A stretch of 64,000 bases of DNA. Origin: Hermodice carunculata. Its lineage: Eukaryota; Annelida; Polychaeta; Eunicida; Amphinomidae. The DNA lies in assembly GCA_964020975.1 (NCBI GenBank), contig OZ026625.1, positions 14,850,917 to 14,914,916 on the forward strand, written 5' to 3'. The position numbers and the translations under genes are program-made. The notes under the pieces were generated by a model that did no database searches, was not told the DNA's origin, and worked only from the letters and a program-made list of their open reading frames with translations. Of the stretch, positions 14,051 to 29,995 are shown piece by piece; within the stretch, counting starts at the first letter, position 1, and every line of letters starts with the position of its first letter.

Positions 14051-14351
14051 TATTGTGCAGACACCTGAACTGTTGTTCGAAGAAATTATGGTATTTTGAC
14101 AGAAATCAGAGAATTTAACGTACCTGTAAGATTATTTCTCTGCTGATTTACAAAAGAGTTAATATAATCCTGTTATACTATTATTGCCCATCATGCAAGA
14201 AGGAACAATCTGAAGCATAAATATCATATAACAATGATGTGTAAATCATAACTTGTCACTTACACGTCTTACTTCGACTGTTTAGTAGCACATATCTAAA
14301 ACCCTATAACATCGAAATTGCATTGTCACTGATTAAATACTTTTGTCCTTT

Positions 14352-14452
<101 letters not shown>

Positions 14453-14916
14453 TGTAGCCAGCACTGTGGGGTTCTTTTAAATAACAGGCTTTTGTTCAAC
14501 AAGATTATGTTACAGTGTAATCTTTAGTAGTGCTTAGATAAATCATTATAAGAGAAGTCTGAAATGGTTTCGTTTGTTACTATTTGGAGTGATTAACCAT
14601 TACCATATCCCTGTTGTGATCTCATTTCCAATTTCAAATTAGGCCAACGGTAATATATTGAAATTTCCTGATGACACAGAATATCCAAGTAGGTAAACCT
14701 TGCAGTAAGCCTAAATATAATGACATGAAACAACGTAACAAACACTCATATATCATCTGATTTCAACAGGATATATGGCACAGTCACTATCCCAGCTTGA
14801 ACAAATGAGGGTAAATAGTTATCTATATACGGCTATATACATGTGCTTAGTAATGCCTGAGCAAGGGGATATCCCCACGTTGTTTGACAAGGATGGAATC
14901 AAGATTTGTGTACAAA

Positions 14917-14917
<1 letters not shown>

Positions 14918-14990
<73 letters not shown>
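14918..14990. repeat. (TA)36 microsatellite
   Basis: Uninterrupted TA dinucleotides over about 73 bp, only 470 bp from the previous array. Confidence 0.98.
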
Positions 14991-14993
<3 letters not shown>

Positions 14994-17900
14994 TTTAATC
15001 TAGTGATCTCAGAATAAACAAACCATCGCGTACTGAAAAATCACTAGGAAACCATTAAAAAAACTTCACAATTAAGAAATGATCATTTGCGTTACCTGCT
15101 GCTTGGGGACAGACGTCTTAAAAGATATATATTTCTACTCGATTTCTTAGAAAATGACTTTGCAAAAGTGTCGAAAACTACAAGAAAACATCAAAATGAG
15201 TTTGAAATTTTTGCAGCATTATTGAATGATAAATATTGTAGTTACCCAGAAGTGCTATTTCAAATCCCCTGGCCCAGCAAAGCAATGTACAGGTAATACA
15301 AAACCTCATACCACCTCGAATGTCTTCTTAGTGTGACCTGTGAAGAAACGTAACACGGGCCCTTCCAAATTACTTTCCTCTCAAAATTGAAGACGCTCTT
15401 GGAAATTGTTTGGACGAGTGAAAAATGAAAATCGCTATAAACCACTGTATGACATCAGCGGTTCAACTGATTGCTTCAAATATGAACACCAAATATGTTC
15501 TAATAGAGCAATTTGAAATATTTTACACTGGTGACACGCCATATGCACACATTTAAATAATCAACACACTATCACCTTGTCCAAAGACAAATCCAATATT
15601 TCAGACACTGTCCAAACAGATTTACATGCTTGGGACATGGCCTTAGCCTCCTGACCAGAAAAGAGCTCTTTTTGCCAACTCCTCAGTGGACCAATTTAAT
15701 AGCCCTGATTCCGACTGGGGCCGAAAGCACCATGCAGTGAAAGATAATAGCCTGCTAATCAGGTATATACTAATGCGGATCCACTTTCTCCCAGTGTCCA
15801 TGCATAGGAACCATATAAGCATAAGATAAATACCAATCCTTGCATCAAAGTGTCCAAAAGTCCGAAAATACTGGCAGTTTTATGAATCTTAACTGCAATT
15901 TTTACTCATATATGGTTGTACTACATGGTTAGTCAAAAATGGAAAAGCCAAAATGGTCTCCAGACTTCCGAGTTTAACATGTTTTAAAAATGTCAACTTA
16001 TACTCATACACACGCCCATGTACTTTCCTTTCTCACATGAAGTCAATAATTCTTTATTATAGCTTTGCTCCTTTCAAACTCAAAGTTCACACCTTATAAT
16101 GAGCGAAAGGTCACGGAATACAAGTTCTGCATGTGAGCTTTATTTATACAGAACATATTGAGAGCGGACTAACTGTTGCACATTCATGCATTTCAACAAA
16201 ATTTCTTTCTCGTCTCAAGCAGTCAGCTCAGACAGTTCAATGCCTTAGGCCAAACAGAAACAATGGTAACCGTGTCTGCTCACAAACGAACACCACTGGG
16301 GTAAATCCTCCCGTACAGTTGGAATTGAATCAACATATTAAACAATGTGCAAAATCAATGAAGCCCAAAGAATCTTTGATGCGCTGTCATATTGCCTCTT
16401 CGTGGAGATAACAAACTGCGCACCTTCACCCCCACCTCGTCAGTGTTAGGAGCTCCCCTCAATCAACCCTCATCTCCCAAAGCAGGTGATACTTGGTTTT
16501 AGTGTGTTGTATTGATGTGTTTTGTGTTGTACTGGATTGTATCGGATTGTGATGTGCGTATTGCATTATATCTTGTATTGTTGTGTTGGGTGGCAGACCA
16601 ATATTAGCATGTATAATGTGTGAGATGTAGTTAAAGTCAGTCATCTATTTGGGTGGACATGTAATAGGCCTAGCAGCGACGGTGATACAATCACAGCTTT
16701 GACCACTTGAAGTAGAATACAAAGGAATAAATGAAATGATAAAATGAATATGTTATCACACAACATAATCCATTTAAACATTACATTCCTTACTGCCATT
16801 TATTCTTGAATAAAGTGTAAACCTCAAATGGGGTAAACGTTCAAAGAAAAGTTTCGTTTCAATTTTTCATGGAGGTGAGTCTTTTCACAATTTTTACCTG
16901 TCCATGTGTTTATACAATATAAGGTTGCGATATTGGGCTTGATTGCATTGAAAGGCTGTTTTTAGTAACTGATTGATTAAACATTCAGTATGTACCAAAC
17001 AATAGCTAGTGATACTATTCTTATTTTCATCAATTTACACTACTTCGAATGTTATAATTACAGAACTGGACGCATGGAATCTATGCAACCCCCAAAATCA
17101 TTTGAAATATTTCTGCATGTACTTTGAGGATATCAGTTTGGGCCTAATATTATGTAATTAATACATCTGTCCAGCTTTTGCTGAACTCGTATACACCTAA
17201 CTACCAGAGGAACTCTATTATTTTGTACCAATTATAAATTCCATTCAAATCATATGCACACGTCCCATGTGCTGTCATGAAAAAGACAAAGCTGCTTTAA
17301 TGTATTAAATACGCACCACAAAGGGGAGCTCAAAAATCAAAAGATAAGGTTGTTAAGAATTTATCTGTAAAATCACTTTTTTTTTTAATATTGTTGAACG
17401 TGACCAGTGCGTAGCTCATTAAGATTTCAAATGAAATATTATTTCATAAAATAGATAAACATCGAGTCTTGGACAAAAAGCACAATTTTTTTTTTCTTTA
17501 CACTTTTACAGTATGTTCCCTGTATTCATCAAAAGAAACCATAAACCTTACGTGCCGACTTCATGTGGTGTCCAACTTTACCCATAATCCCTTCATACAA
17601 ACTCTAAGCACCATTTCCCATCGTTTGCGAGGGTGTACACCCGCACCGCAAACCAACATTCATCAGTTCATCATTTCGCCGGTGTTGTTAATTCGCCCGC
17701 GAGCGTGTACATCTTATGGTAGACAAACGTCTCTATTTGCGACTGGCTGTTTCCATTTTGTGCTTAAAAGGAGTATGTCCCCGTCAAACGCATAAAAATC
17801 TAACAACCACCCGTTTTTTCGCATTTTGAATGATGATGTGTAAAGTTGACGCAAAAACTAAGGTAACTTTGCCTCTTTGGGGTTTTCAATGTTTCTCATT

Positions 17901-18131
17901 GACCGCCATGATGTTTTATAGCGCTGGAGAGCTGAGGTTTTGTCTCTTTGTGCATAAGCTTTCTAATTGGTAAAAAATATAAAACTCCTGGGATATCCCT
18001 CTAAAGATAAAATACGTCGCTTTTTGAAGTCGATGGAAGTTTCAAGGCCCCTCACTGGTGAATTTAATCACGTGACACCCACCATCCAATCAAATGCGTC
18101 TAATTCCATATTCTCACACCATGTCTCCAAC
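14991..18131. other. non-coding stretch
   Basis: No recognisable coding region. A TGTTGTATTG-rich low-complexity patch lies at 16500-16590. Short open frames (for example 16133-16411 plus) show no known domain. Confidence 0.45.
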
Positions 18132-18570
18132 AGACCTGCTCATACCGAGTTGTACCGAACTTTTCTGGACCGTAATTAATTATGAATTCCACTTTTGGCC
18201 AGATTGTCCAATCAGCAAGTGGTCGAGTCTAGCCCATGCCCCCGTGATAACAATGGATGCCAGGACTGAACTGATGATTACAGTATGGATTGTGCTGAAC
18301 AGTACACAACTTTTACCTAAAATGTCACATCTGTGATGAAACGCGCAGTTTTACTTTGCTCACAGTTTAATTTTTGATTAAGTCCAAGCACATCTTGTGT
18401 TTTTGCCTACTTTGTGATCCCTCCACGTATAATCTGGCCAGTGTGGCCGAGCACACAATGTAAAAAAGCAGGAAGAGCTTACCCAAGTGACCCGAATAAA
18501 CCAGAGTCCTGTGATCTGGCCTATTCAGAAGATGAATACAACGCGTGCACGTATAGTTCTGTGCCCAAAA
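18132..18570 (+). repeat. dispersed repeat family A, copy 1
   Basis: It matches the reverse complement of 29560-29995 along its whole length by eye. Shared blocks include GGACCGTAATTAA, TTTTACCTAAAATGT, AAGCACATC(T/C)TGTGTTTT and GAGCACA(C/A)AATGTAAA. Divergence is substantial (roughly a third of bases), so these are old copies of an unclassified transposable element. No coding capacity is visible and no terminal repeats could be fixed. Confidence 0.7.
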
Positions 18571-18781
18571 GGGGTCATTTGGGATAGTTTAATTTCTTGA
18601 CACACATGGTTTGGTTCCCATGATGCGTATTTGTGACACCTAGAAATCCATAGAATTTGATGTCAGGTGGGTCAGCAAAGCCCCTTACATTACAATGAAC
18701 CCGAAGGTTTTACCCTGCATATGAGACAGATTTTTGGTATTATCATATTCTAATCTACCTGCAGTACATATTGTTATAATT

Positions 18782-18876
18782 CAAATAGAGCCAGCTGTGA
18801 TAAAATGAAAGTTGACTGTTTATTTGACAAATAGAGCCAGCTGTGATAAAATGAAAGTTGACTGTTTATTTGACAA
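18782..18876. repeat. exact 46-bp tandem duplication
   Basis: Two identical copies of a 46-bp unit beginning CAAATAGAGCCAGCTGTG lie head to tail at 18782 and 18828, with 3 extra bases of a third. Perfect identity implies a recent event. Confidence 0.95.
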
Positions 18877-19232
18877 CATATAGAGAGGTTAAATTTATAT
18901 GTGCTAATTTCTCAATTTAATCTATGGAGAGAAAGTGAGGATCACGGAAAGTGACCACAAGATGTGCACAGTACACCGTGAACAGGATGGGCAACACCAA
19001 CTTTAAGCGAATTTAGAACTAACCCAGATCTCCCCATAGAGTCGGCCGTGCCCAATTCTTGGCTATAAAATTCAATTGCCCATCTTCAGACCAAGTGTCG
19101 TGTTGTTTATCCAAGAAGCATTCATATTAATTTGTTCCACACAATGAAGCATAAACAGGTAAAAAAAATTGTAACAATTTGTTCATAATAATATCAATAA
19201 TTTAATAATGATTCCTAGAAACATTGTGTAAA

Positions 19233-19557
19233 TTGTATTTGTGTCTTTTTGCCCAGAACCACTTCCTATTAGTCATTACCCTATTCCGCAGTCCAAACTC
19301 TTCACTCTCCATAGGCTCACTTGTCCCTGTCTAACCTCTATACATATGGAAGTACTATTGTCCATATTGCACACGTTCCTCTGTAAAATTTTGACATAGG
19401 CTGTATTAGCCCAAATAAATTAAAGGGTCTTCAGCAGGTAACTGCTCAACATGTTTCAAAAGCTTTTACCCGTACATGTCTCTCTGAGAAGCGGCTCCTT
19501 GTCTAAGCTAAATATTCAACAAAGACAACCCACATAATAACAAATAAATACGAACGT
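19233..19557 (+). repeat. dispersed repeat family B, copy 1
   Basis: It matches the reverse complement of 34762-35083 at about 80 percent over 325 bp by eye. Shared blocks include CTATTGTCCATATTGCACA, GGCTGTATTAGCCCAAATAAA, GTGGCTCCTTGTCTAAGCT-like and AAAGACAACCCACAT. Unclassified element, no coding capacity. Confidence 0.75.
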
Positions 19558-20212
19558 GGCAAATGATGAATTAGTTAAATACGTGAAGTTTTGATTAAAA
19601 ATGCAGAGATTTATTTTGAAAGAAGAACACCTGTCAAACAAACCATAACAACTAAATTTATATAGTACATGTTCAGATAAGAACAATTTGACTTACCCCT
19701 GAACCAATATGTACCCTTTTTAGCTGGACAGCTTATCCTAGTTAAACCACCCGCCAGTGTTTAACTGTAGTGGAAACAAGCTGGGCCATTATATTCAGTC
19801 CCAGTGATTGTAAAATAAACAGTTGCAGCTAGACCACCTGTACAAACCAAGGGAAATCCTAACAAGGACTGCAACAATGCACATCCTGCACCAGAAATGG
19901 ACCTCCATGATGACACCTACTCCTCAAACAACTAAGCTCTATTTCACTGCCAACCCTGAGTCAATGTATCAACGTGATGTGTGAAGTTTGTGACATTTGA
20001 GAAAATACTGTCAATTTTGCGTAATTTTTCAACATTCAGTAAATGTGCATTTAGGCATGTCAGAAAAGAATGAAAGTCATTTGTATTTAAGTCAAGAGAA
20101 TGCAATTAAAATATTAACCAAATATCAAGTACAATTAGGCAAGCTTGTAACTGTCGTAAGCTTCAACTAGCTACCGGTAGCCCCTGGGGGGTTTAACGTG
20201 ACAGAAAACAAG
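19558..20212. other. non-coding stretch
   Basis: Nothing recognisable on either strand apart from AT-rich sequence. Confidence 0.4.
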
Positions 20213-20800
20213 CTAGCCTAAAATGTCTGAGAGGTGAACATTAAAAGATATTGATGCCAAAAGATAAAATTGAGTAGCAAAACAGGCGAGTCTAAAATCT
20301 GTAAAATTATTGAAGCCAAACTTTTTAACCATTTCGGGATATTTACAACGAAATGTGTGGAAATATTTGATCAAAAGTACATCTTTGACTCCTCTTGACT
20401 CAAATTTATTGTAAATAAATTTGGTTCTAGATGCAGAGTCCGGAAATTTAGAACAAATACGACGAAATCTCAAAAACTGTAACAAAAACGTATTATATCC
20501 AGAAGTATCCGAAATATTACTGTCCGGGAAAGGATAATTAACTACTTCAAAGTTAAACTCATCTATTTTGTGATAGACTTTAATACAAAACCTGTCATTA
20601 GTGACCTGAATATTCAAGTCCAAAAAACAAATCTCTTAAACCATCTGAATTGTTACCCTCCAAAGGGATATCTTTTGGGTAAATTTCTTTAGTAATTTCA
20701 TTGACATTTTGTACATTTACACAATCAAGGTCATCAATATATCTTGCGTTGTTTGATAATTTTGTAGCCATTTAAAATGACCTCTGGACATGTATTTTAA
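20213..20800 (-). pseudogene. reverse transcriptase C-terminal fragment (RYIDDL box)
   Basis: On the minus strand, about 20620-20760 encodes NNARYIDDLDCVN, which contains the YxDD catalytic box. It continues through a YPKDIPLEG segment. After a break in frame, a 136-codon stretch (20623-20213) begins with LDLNIQVTNDRFCIKVYHK and carries DEFNFEVVNYPFPDSNIS and LLQFLRFRRICSKF. This order (YIDD, then LDL, then Y-x-K-x-D-x-F-x-F-x-I-V-N-x-P, then an L-x-R-x-x-R-x-C block) is that of a reverse transcriptase family common in invertebrate and fish repeats. I could not place it firmly; a Penelope-like relationship is possible. The fragment is broken and the N-terminal fingers are missing. Confidence 0.65.
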
Positions 20801-21117
20801 CAAAGTTTTTTTTGTCTGCGTCTGTTTGAAAAGACAAAGGTAACAGCATACTAATGAGGTCATGGTCACTCTCTGACAGTCACCGGGGCCTTCTGTTTCC
20901 TATAAAACCTGCTGGATATGCTCTAATAATGCACGTTTTGACTTGCCGAGCGTTCTTGTACCTGTTCAATTTCACATATGTTTATCCATGATTGCAATCC
21001 AGCCCTAAAAGGAGAAGAAGAGGTAGATGAGTTGTGTTGCTCCATCTGAGAAGCCTCCTCAGAAACAAACACTGACATAATAGCGGCAAAAACCTTCACT
21101 GTTGAGACAGTGATCTT
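20801..21117. other. unassigned sequence upstream of the RT fragment
   Basis: This may belong to the same element as the minus-strand RT fragment, but no motif supports it. Nothing else seen. Confidence 0.3.
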
Positions 21118-21170
21118 GCGATAAAGCTAATAACATGTGTACAGAGCACACATGTTATTAGCTTTATCGC
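21118..21170. repeat. perfect 23-bp inverted repeat, 7-nt loop
   Basis: Arms 21118-21140 and 21148-21170 are exact reverse complements, starting GCGATAAAGC and ending GCTTTATCGC. The loop is ACAGAGC (21141-21147). Pairing stops abruptly on both outer sides. Confidence 0.95.
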
Positions 21171-22180
21171 CTATGCATATTGCATGGTATTAAAAATGTT
21201 AATTAATCAATAATTGGATAGATGTTTTTTATATAACTTTTTCTAGTTAATGATTACGCACATTATACAATGATTTGATAGCAGAAAATTGGGTTTTTGT
21301 AATAAAGCCCTTGTAACAAAATAATGAAAAGAAACACAAGAATAACATGAAACAAACATGCCCCTCCCCTTCTGTTTTTAGACACAACCTCAGAGAAAGG
21401 TCCACTCAAAAACCCACAATGAGACATCAGTGAATACAGCATTGAAACTGATAAAGGACAAAAAAAGTAACAGCACAGACAGCTGCATTATTGTGTGGAA
21501 TACCCAAAGCTTCGTGTCAAAGGATGCACAAATCTCCCTGGACCACAGACATGTTTAAGTTAAGTATACGTAGGAAATCAGTTGCACATATCAACTTGGC
21601 TTTGGATATTCCAATACAGACATCATTAAATGGGTCAATGGTACTATAGAGATACATAATGTGCATAAACAAGACAATGGTAATTTTGTGTCAGTGGAAA
21701 AAATAGTTTAGACTCTTTATGAAACGCTGGCCGAAATTGGCTACTAAATGCGTACAGAGACTCTCTATGTCTCTTGCTAAGGCTTATAGATTTGAAAACA
21801 TCCAACGTCCAAGAATATTACATGTGACTACAAGAAGTCCCTGAACAGTAAAATGTGCAAGACAGACCACAACACATACACAATGCTACCGAGAGTTGCA
21901 TCAATGCAGAACATAAGGCACCTCTAGTTGTGACCGAGAAGTGATCTAAAGTAACTGGTGAAGCATCCCCGAGAATTGATCCCATGACGATTATTGGTCA
22001 TGGGATGACTCATCATCATCCTAAAACTAAAATACAAATATCACATTTGACCACCACTATATTAAGCCATTTTGCTTTCTTTGTTTTAAATGCCTGTTTG
22101 ATGTTTGAAGGTTGACATCCCACATATTTTCCACTTCATGTACAGTTTTAAATATATGCTTTGTTCGACGTAATTTTTGC

Positions 22181-22181
<1 letters not shown>
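21171..22181. other. non-coding stretch
   Basis: No domain or repeat recognised on either strand. It contains a CCCATGACGAT...ATGGTCATGGG-like short foldback near 21980-22010. Confidence 0.4.

Positions 22182-22214
<33 letters not shown>
22182..22214. repeat. (TA)16 microsatellite
   Basis: Pure TA tract that abuts the palindrome array on its left side. Confidence 0.95.
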
Positions 22215-22216
<2 letters not shown>

Positions 22217-23092
22217 TGTTTCATATAGTATTAGTTAAATTCATCAAATATTTGATGAGAATACAAATCGTTTCATGGTGTAAACAAATGCATATCTTCA
22301 TGTGTTTAAATACAGTCTTTTTGTTCCTCTGAATAAATTCATTTGACCTTCTGATTAAATTGAGTTGTTCTCTGATCAAATTCTTTTTATCAGACGAACA
22401 AATATACTCGTATTTGGTCACGTGAACAAATGTATTTTTTCAGATAAGTAAGTCAATTTGGTCAGAAGAATAGATAGATGGTAATTGCTCATATTGTCAT
22501 ATTGAATTATTCTTCTGATCAGATCGATTTGATCACCTCAACAAATATCCCTCAACTTAATTAAATTGGCGCTCCCTGTCTGATTTGGTCCACAGATCAA
22601 ATTTTTTTACTTCCCAACAAATCATTTCCAAAAGTTTTTGACCTGCCAGCAAATAATATTTAATACCAGACTACCAGAAGTGCAGAGCGGCATACTACAG
22701 GGAGTAATAATTATCTGGAAGTGAAGAAAATTATTTTTCATTCAGAAAATCAATAAGATTTGATCACGGAAACAAATATATTTGTTAAGGTGAATAAATC
22801 GGCATGTATCTTTTTCTATTTGATCAGAAAAACAAATTAGTTTACTCACCAGAACAAATGCATTTGTTCATGTGATCAGATTCATTGTTTTTGTTCCTAT
22901 GAACAAATCAATTGGATCGGATTAAATCAGTTTCCTCTCATCAAATAAATTTGATCAGAAGAACCAATACTGTATTTGATCAGATGAATCAATACATTTG
23001 TTCATCTGATCAAGTCAATATGATCATGCGATTAAATATTTAATCTTCTGATTAAATATTTATTCACCTGAACAAATACTGAATGAAACAAG
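22215..23092. repeat. array of degenerate 20-bp palindromes bounded by inverted 10-mers
   Basis: The segment begins with CTTGTTTCAT (22215-22224) and ends with the exact reverse complement ATGAAACAAG (23083-23092). Between them, variants of a self-complementary word, ATTTGATCANNTGAACAAAT, occur roughly fifteen times. Examples are TATTTGGTCACGTGAACAAA, TTTGATCAGATGAATCAA and TTTGTTCATCTGATCAAG. One internal 18-bp palindrome is perfect (TCATCAAATATTTGATGA near 22238). Spacer bases are short and AT-rich. There is no coding capacity. The inverted ends suggest a transposable or foldback element rather than a plain satellite, but no target duplication is evident. Confidence 0.75.
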
Positions 23093-23104
23093 AAACGGCG
23101 TTCC

Positions 23105-23107
<3 letters not shown>

Positions 23108-23137
<30 letters not shown>
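23108..23137. repeat. (CA)15 microsatellite
   Basis: Pure CA tract just right of the palindrome array. Confidence 0.95.

Positions 23138-27210
<4,073 letters not shown>

Positions 27211-27275
<65 letters not shown>
27211..27275. repeat. (TA)32 microsatellite
   Basis: Pure TA tract ending directly at the first codon of the P2X7-like fragment. Confidence 0.97.
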
Positions 27276-27278
<3 letters not shown>

Positions 27279-27524
27279 GGTTCCAGTGTAAGGTTTGTCA
27301 ACCTATGGCCACAGAGGACGAATCCTCTTGTTGCCGTGAGTCGGACGAGGTGGAAAAGTAATGAGGGAACCAGTCTATGAGGAGGTAGACAATGTGACGA
27401 ACATCAAATGCATTACTGAACTTCTTGGGTTTGCACAGGTATGCCTTGCTAGGTATGCACTTGATTGTGTTTACCTACAATACCAGCAGGAATATGGAGT
27501 TTGGGCTGCTCCCTCTCACAGGTA

Positions 27525-27526
<2 letters not shown>
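27276..27526 (+). pseudogene. fragment resembling the P2X7-receptor C-terminal domain
   Basis: The first frame (27276-27359) reads W-R-F-Q-C-K-V-C, then MATEDESSCCRES, then DEVEK-stop. The second frame, shifted by one base from 27361, carries IKCITELLGFAQVCL and then YLQYQQEYG. The order Trp-x-x-x-Cys-x2-Cys, M-x-T-E-x-E-x-x-C-C-R-E, C-I-T-x-x-x-G-F-x-x-V-C-L, Y-x-Q-Y-x-Q-x-Y-G matches the zinc-binding intracellular ballast domain of P2X7. In invertebrates that domain is widespread in receptor-less proteins. The end of the family's domain (R-Y-x-x-Y-R-x-x-x-x-W-x-W) is missing: at HRY the frame meets a CAG|GTACCA donor-like site and then an (AT)n tract. The frame break between the halves, or a lost micro-intron, suggests a pseudogene. 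It could also be exon debris of a host gene or cargo of a repeat. Confidence 0.7.

Positions 27527-27580
<54 letters not shown>
27527..27580. repeat. (AT)27 microsatellite
   Basis: Pure AT tract that cuts off the P2X7-like fragment on its right. Confidence 0.97.
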
Positions 27581-27583
<3 letters not shown>

Positions 27584-29559
27584 GGGAGGCTTTTTTTTTC
27601 TTCTTCTCAGGCTTGCAATACATTCCATGTAGGGTCCACACAAGAGTGTAATGTCTGTTTTACGACTATCTTGTTAAATTTCAGAGCAGAATGTCTGACA
27701 GCTACATGTACCCAAAGCAGAGACTTACAATGATCAGCTGGGACTAACCTTAGGACAGAAACTAAACATTTTGGTATGTGTTATTTCCAAGCTGGTATGC
27801 CCTAAAGAACAAAAGGCATGCTCTTTGTCTGCTGTATCCTTGGAGTTTTACCATTGTATTTTCTCCAAAATACAGGCACAAAATCATCATATAAAATGTT
27901 TTAGATAATACTGGCACTTAGAAGGCTTCTTCGTAAGAGATTGACTATAGGTGTTCATGTTTTGGAAGGGAAATTATTACTACTATAATTTTACTTTCTA
28001 GAAATTAGACAAATTGGTGAGTTATTATGTCATCTTGTTATATACACATGTATATGTCTTTGCACACAATATTAATGAAGAATGTAGCATTCACTATGAC
28101 ATTTCAGGCTTGACATTACACCAACTCCTATATTCAGCATTGAGAATGCACACATAATTTGTAAGAAATGTAATACAATACACCGGACAGTAGTGGGGTT
28201 GAAAGATATCAACTCCCTGCTCTTATGAGCGTTAGATATAGTTATGTTAAACATGTAGCCAGTTATTACCCTGGTACCCATTAACCTCGGATGAGTCCAG
28301 TGAAGGACCAAAGGAGCCAGGCATATATGGTGTAGAGTGTATCAGCTCTTATCAACAATTGCCTAGTCTTTCTGATGTAATATTTTACAAATACTAAACC
28401 CCTAAATCAGTCAATGTCAAGCACTTACACATCTAGTATGTTATAGAAGCTTTCATCATCAGTTCACATGTATTTGGTCAAATGGTCAACACTTTTTGCA
28501 GACGCTACAGATATATAGCCTATAGGCAATTTTTGATGGTGTTGAGGATTCCTGGGAAGGAACATCTGAGTGTCCTTGCCATCGTGTGTGGTCAACATAG
28601 TCCATGGACGTTTTCCATCTTTGGATGAACTTACATGATATTAAACCAGCAAAGTACATTGTACAGTTCCAAACTTTGTGTCAATTCACCGGACCAAGTA
28701 GTTAGAGCAGTAACAGTACACAAACTCCTTGACAGAGATATGTATGCGGGGATGTTTGCAGCTGGAGGACAGTATCGGTGGAACCTGTTGTCTCAGCCTC
28801 TCCATGTATGCCTTTAGGTTTTTCATGTAATTGTATAGAGGGGAGTAAGATTAGGTGAAATATCTCTGATTTTCCTTTCTGAGATTTGACCTTTAATGGG
28901 AGTTTCCTTTACCATTAAATGCATGCATACTTCCTGTTAAGCTGAAGATTTGTTTTTTCCGTGCTCAAATAAACTGGCATTGTGTCCTTAGTCCTGAATT
29001 TCATCCAGGTTGACAAGCATACGCCTGGAAGTTTATATCAGTGTTTCACGGCAGGTGGTAGAGTACATGGTCATGAAATATGAATTCACAATATGTCGCT
29101 GCAAAATAACAGGATGCAAACTGTTGTCTTAATACACGAGAGCCTAAGGGATGTGATAAATACAAGCACATACAAGAAATATAGTACAGTAACATGCTGT
29201 CACCATTTGTACCAGTATGAGTCTAAAACCTCATGTCCCTAAAGTTCCATTCCTTTATGACACTCTCCTGGCTTCTTCATACCCAAATGTGAGGAAATGA
29301 CTAGTTTTAGTCAGGCTGTATGCAGTTAGTTTGAGGGATTACGACCTCTGCACTCAATGATACTAGTTACAGTTTCATTTCTCTTTCTCAAGGATACAGT
29401 GCCAAAAATTCCGCTTCAGCTCATTAACAAATGTTGGAGGTCCATCGCATATATTTTCCATATATCCTCAATAAAATTACATTGTGTTTTACGCATATTT
29501 TTCTTAGATTTAGGGTAATTTTGGCCATTCACTACACAATGTATGGCATCCTTGTTTGT
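27581..29559. other. non-coding stretch
   Basis: I looked for the missing C-terminal part of the P2X7-like domain here and did not find it. No other domain recognised. Confidence 0.45.
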
Positions 29560-29995
29560 TTGCCCATGTGCAGAACATACACATGCGATCCCATGCACGT
29601 GTTGGACCTAGACCAGTTCATAGGACTTGGGTTGATTCAGTCCGTTTCAGGAAAGGCAAACTCTTTTGTTTACATTTTGTGCTCGATCATGCTGGCCGGA
29701 TTACATGTGGAATGATCAAAAATGAAAACACAGGATGTGCTTAGATTTAATGAAAGATCAAACTGTCAGCAAACTAAAAGCGATTGCTTCACCACTGATG
29801 TCACATTTTAGGTAAAATATTTGCAATGTTCAACACAATCACTCGCATTAGCTGGGACAATTGTTGTAAACATAAAGGCATGGGCCAGACTTGGCCAGTT
29901 GTTGATTGCACAATCAGGCCAACAATGGAATGCATATTTAATTACGGTCCGGAAAAAATCTGTACAATTTGGTATGAACAGATCTAGTAAATACA
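29560..29995 (-). repeat. dispersed repeat family A, copy 2
   Basis: Its reverse complement follows 18132-18570 collinearly, from GATCTGTTCATACC at its 29990 end to the region of CATGGGATCGCATGTG near 29590. Differences and small gaps are spread evenly, as expected for two independently decayed copies. Confidence 0.7.

Noticed and set aside
18785-18876. 46-bp duplication as part of a longer satellite
   Set aside because: Only two copies exist and flanking sequence is unrelated, so it is a single tandem duplication.
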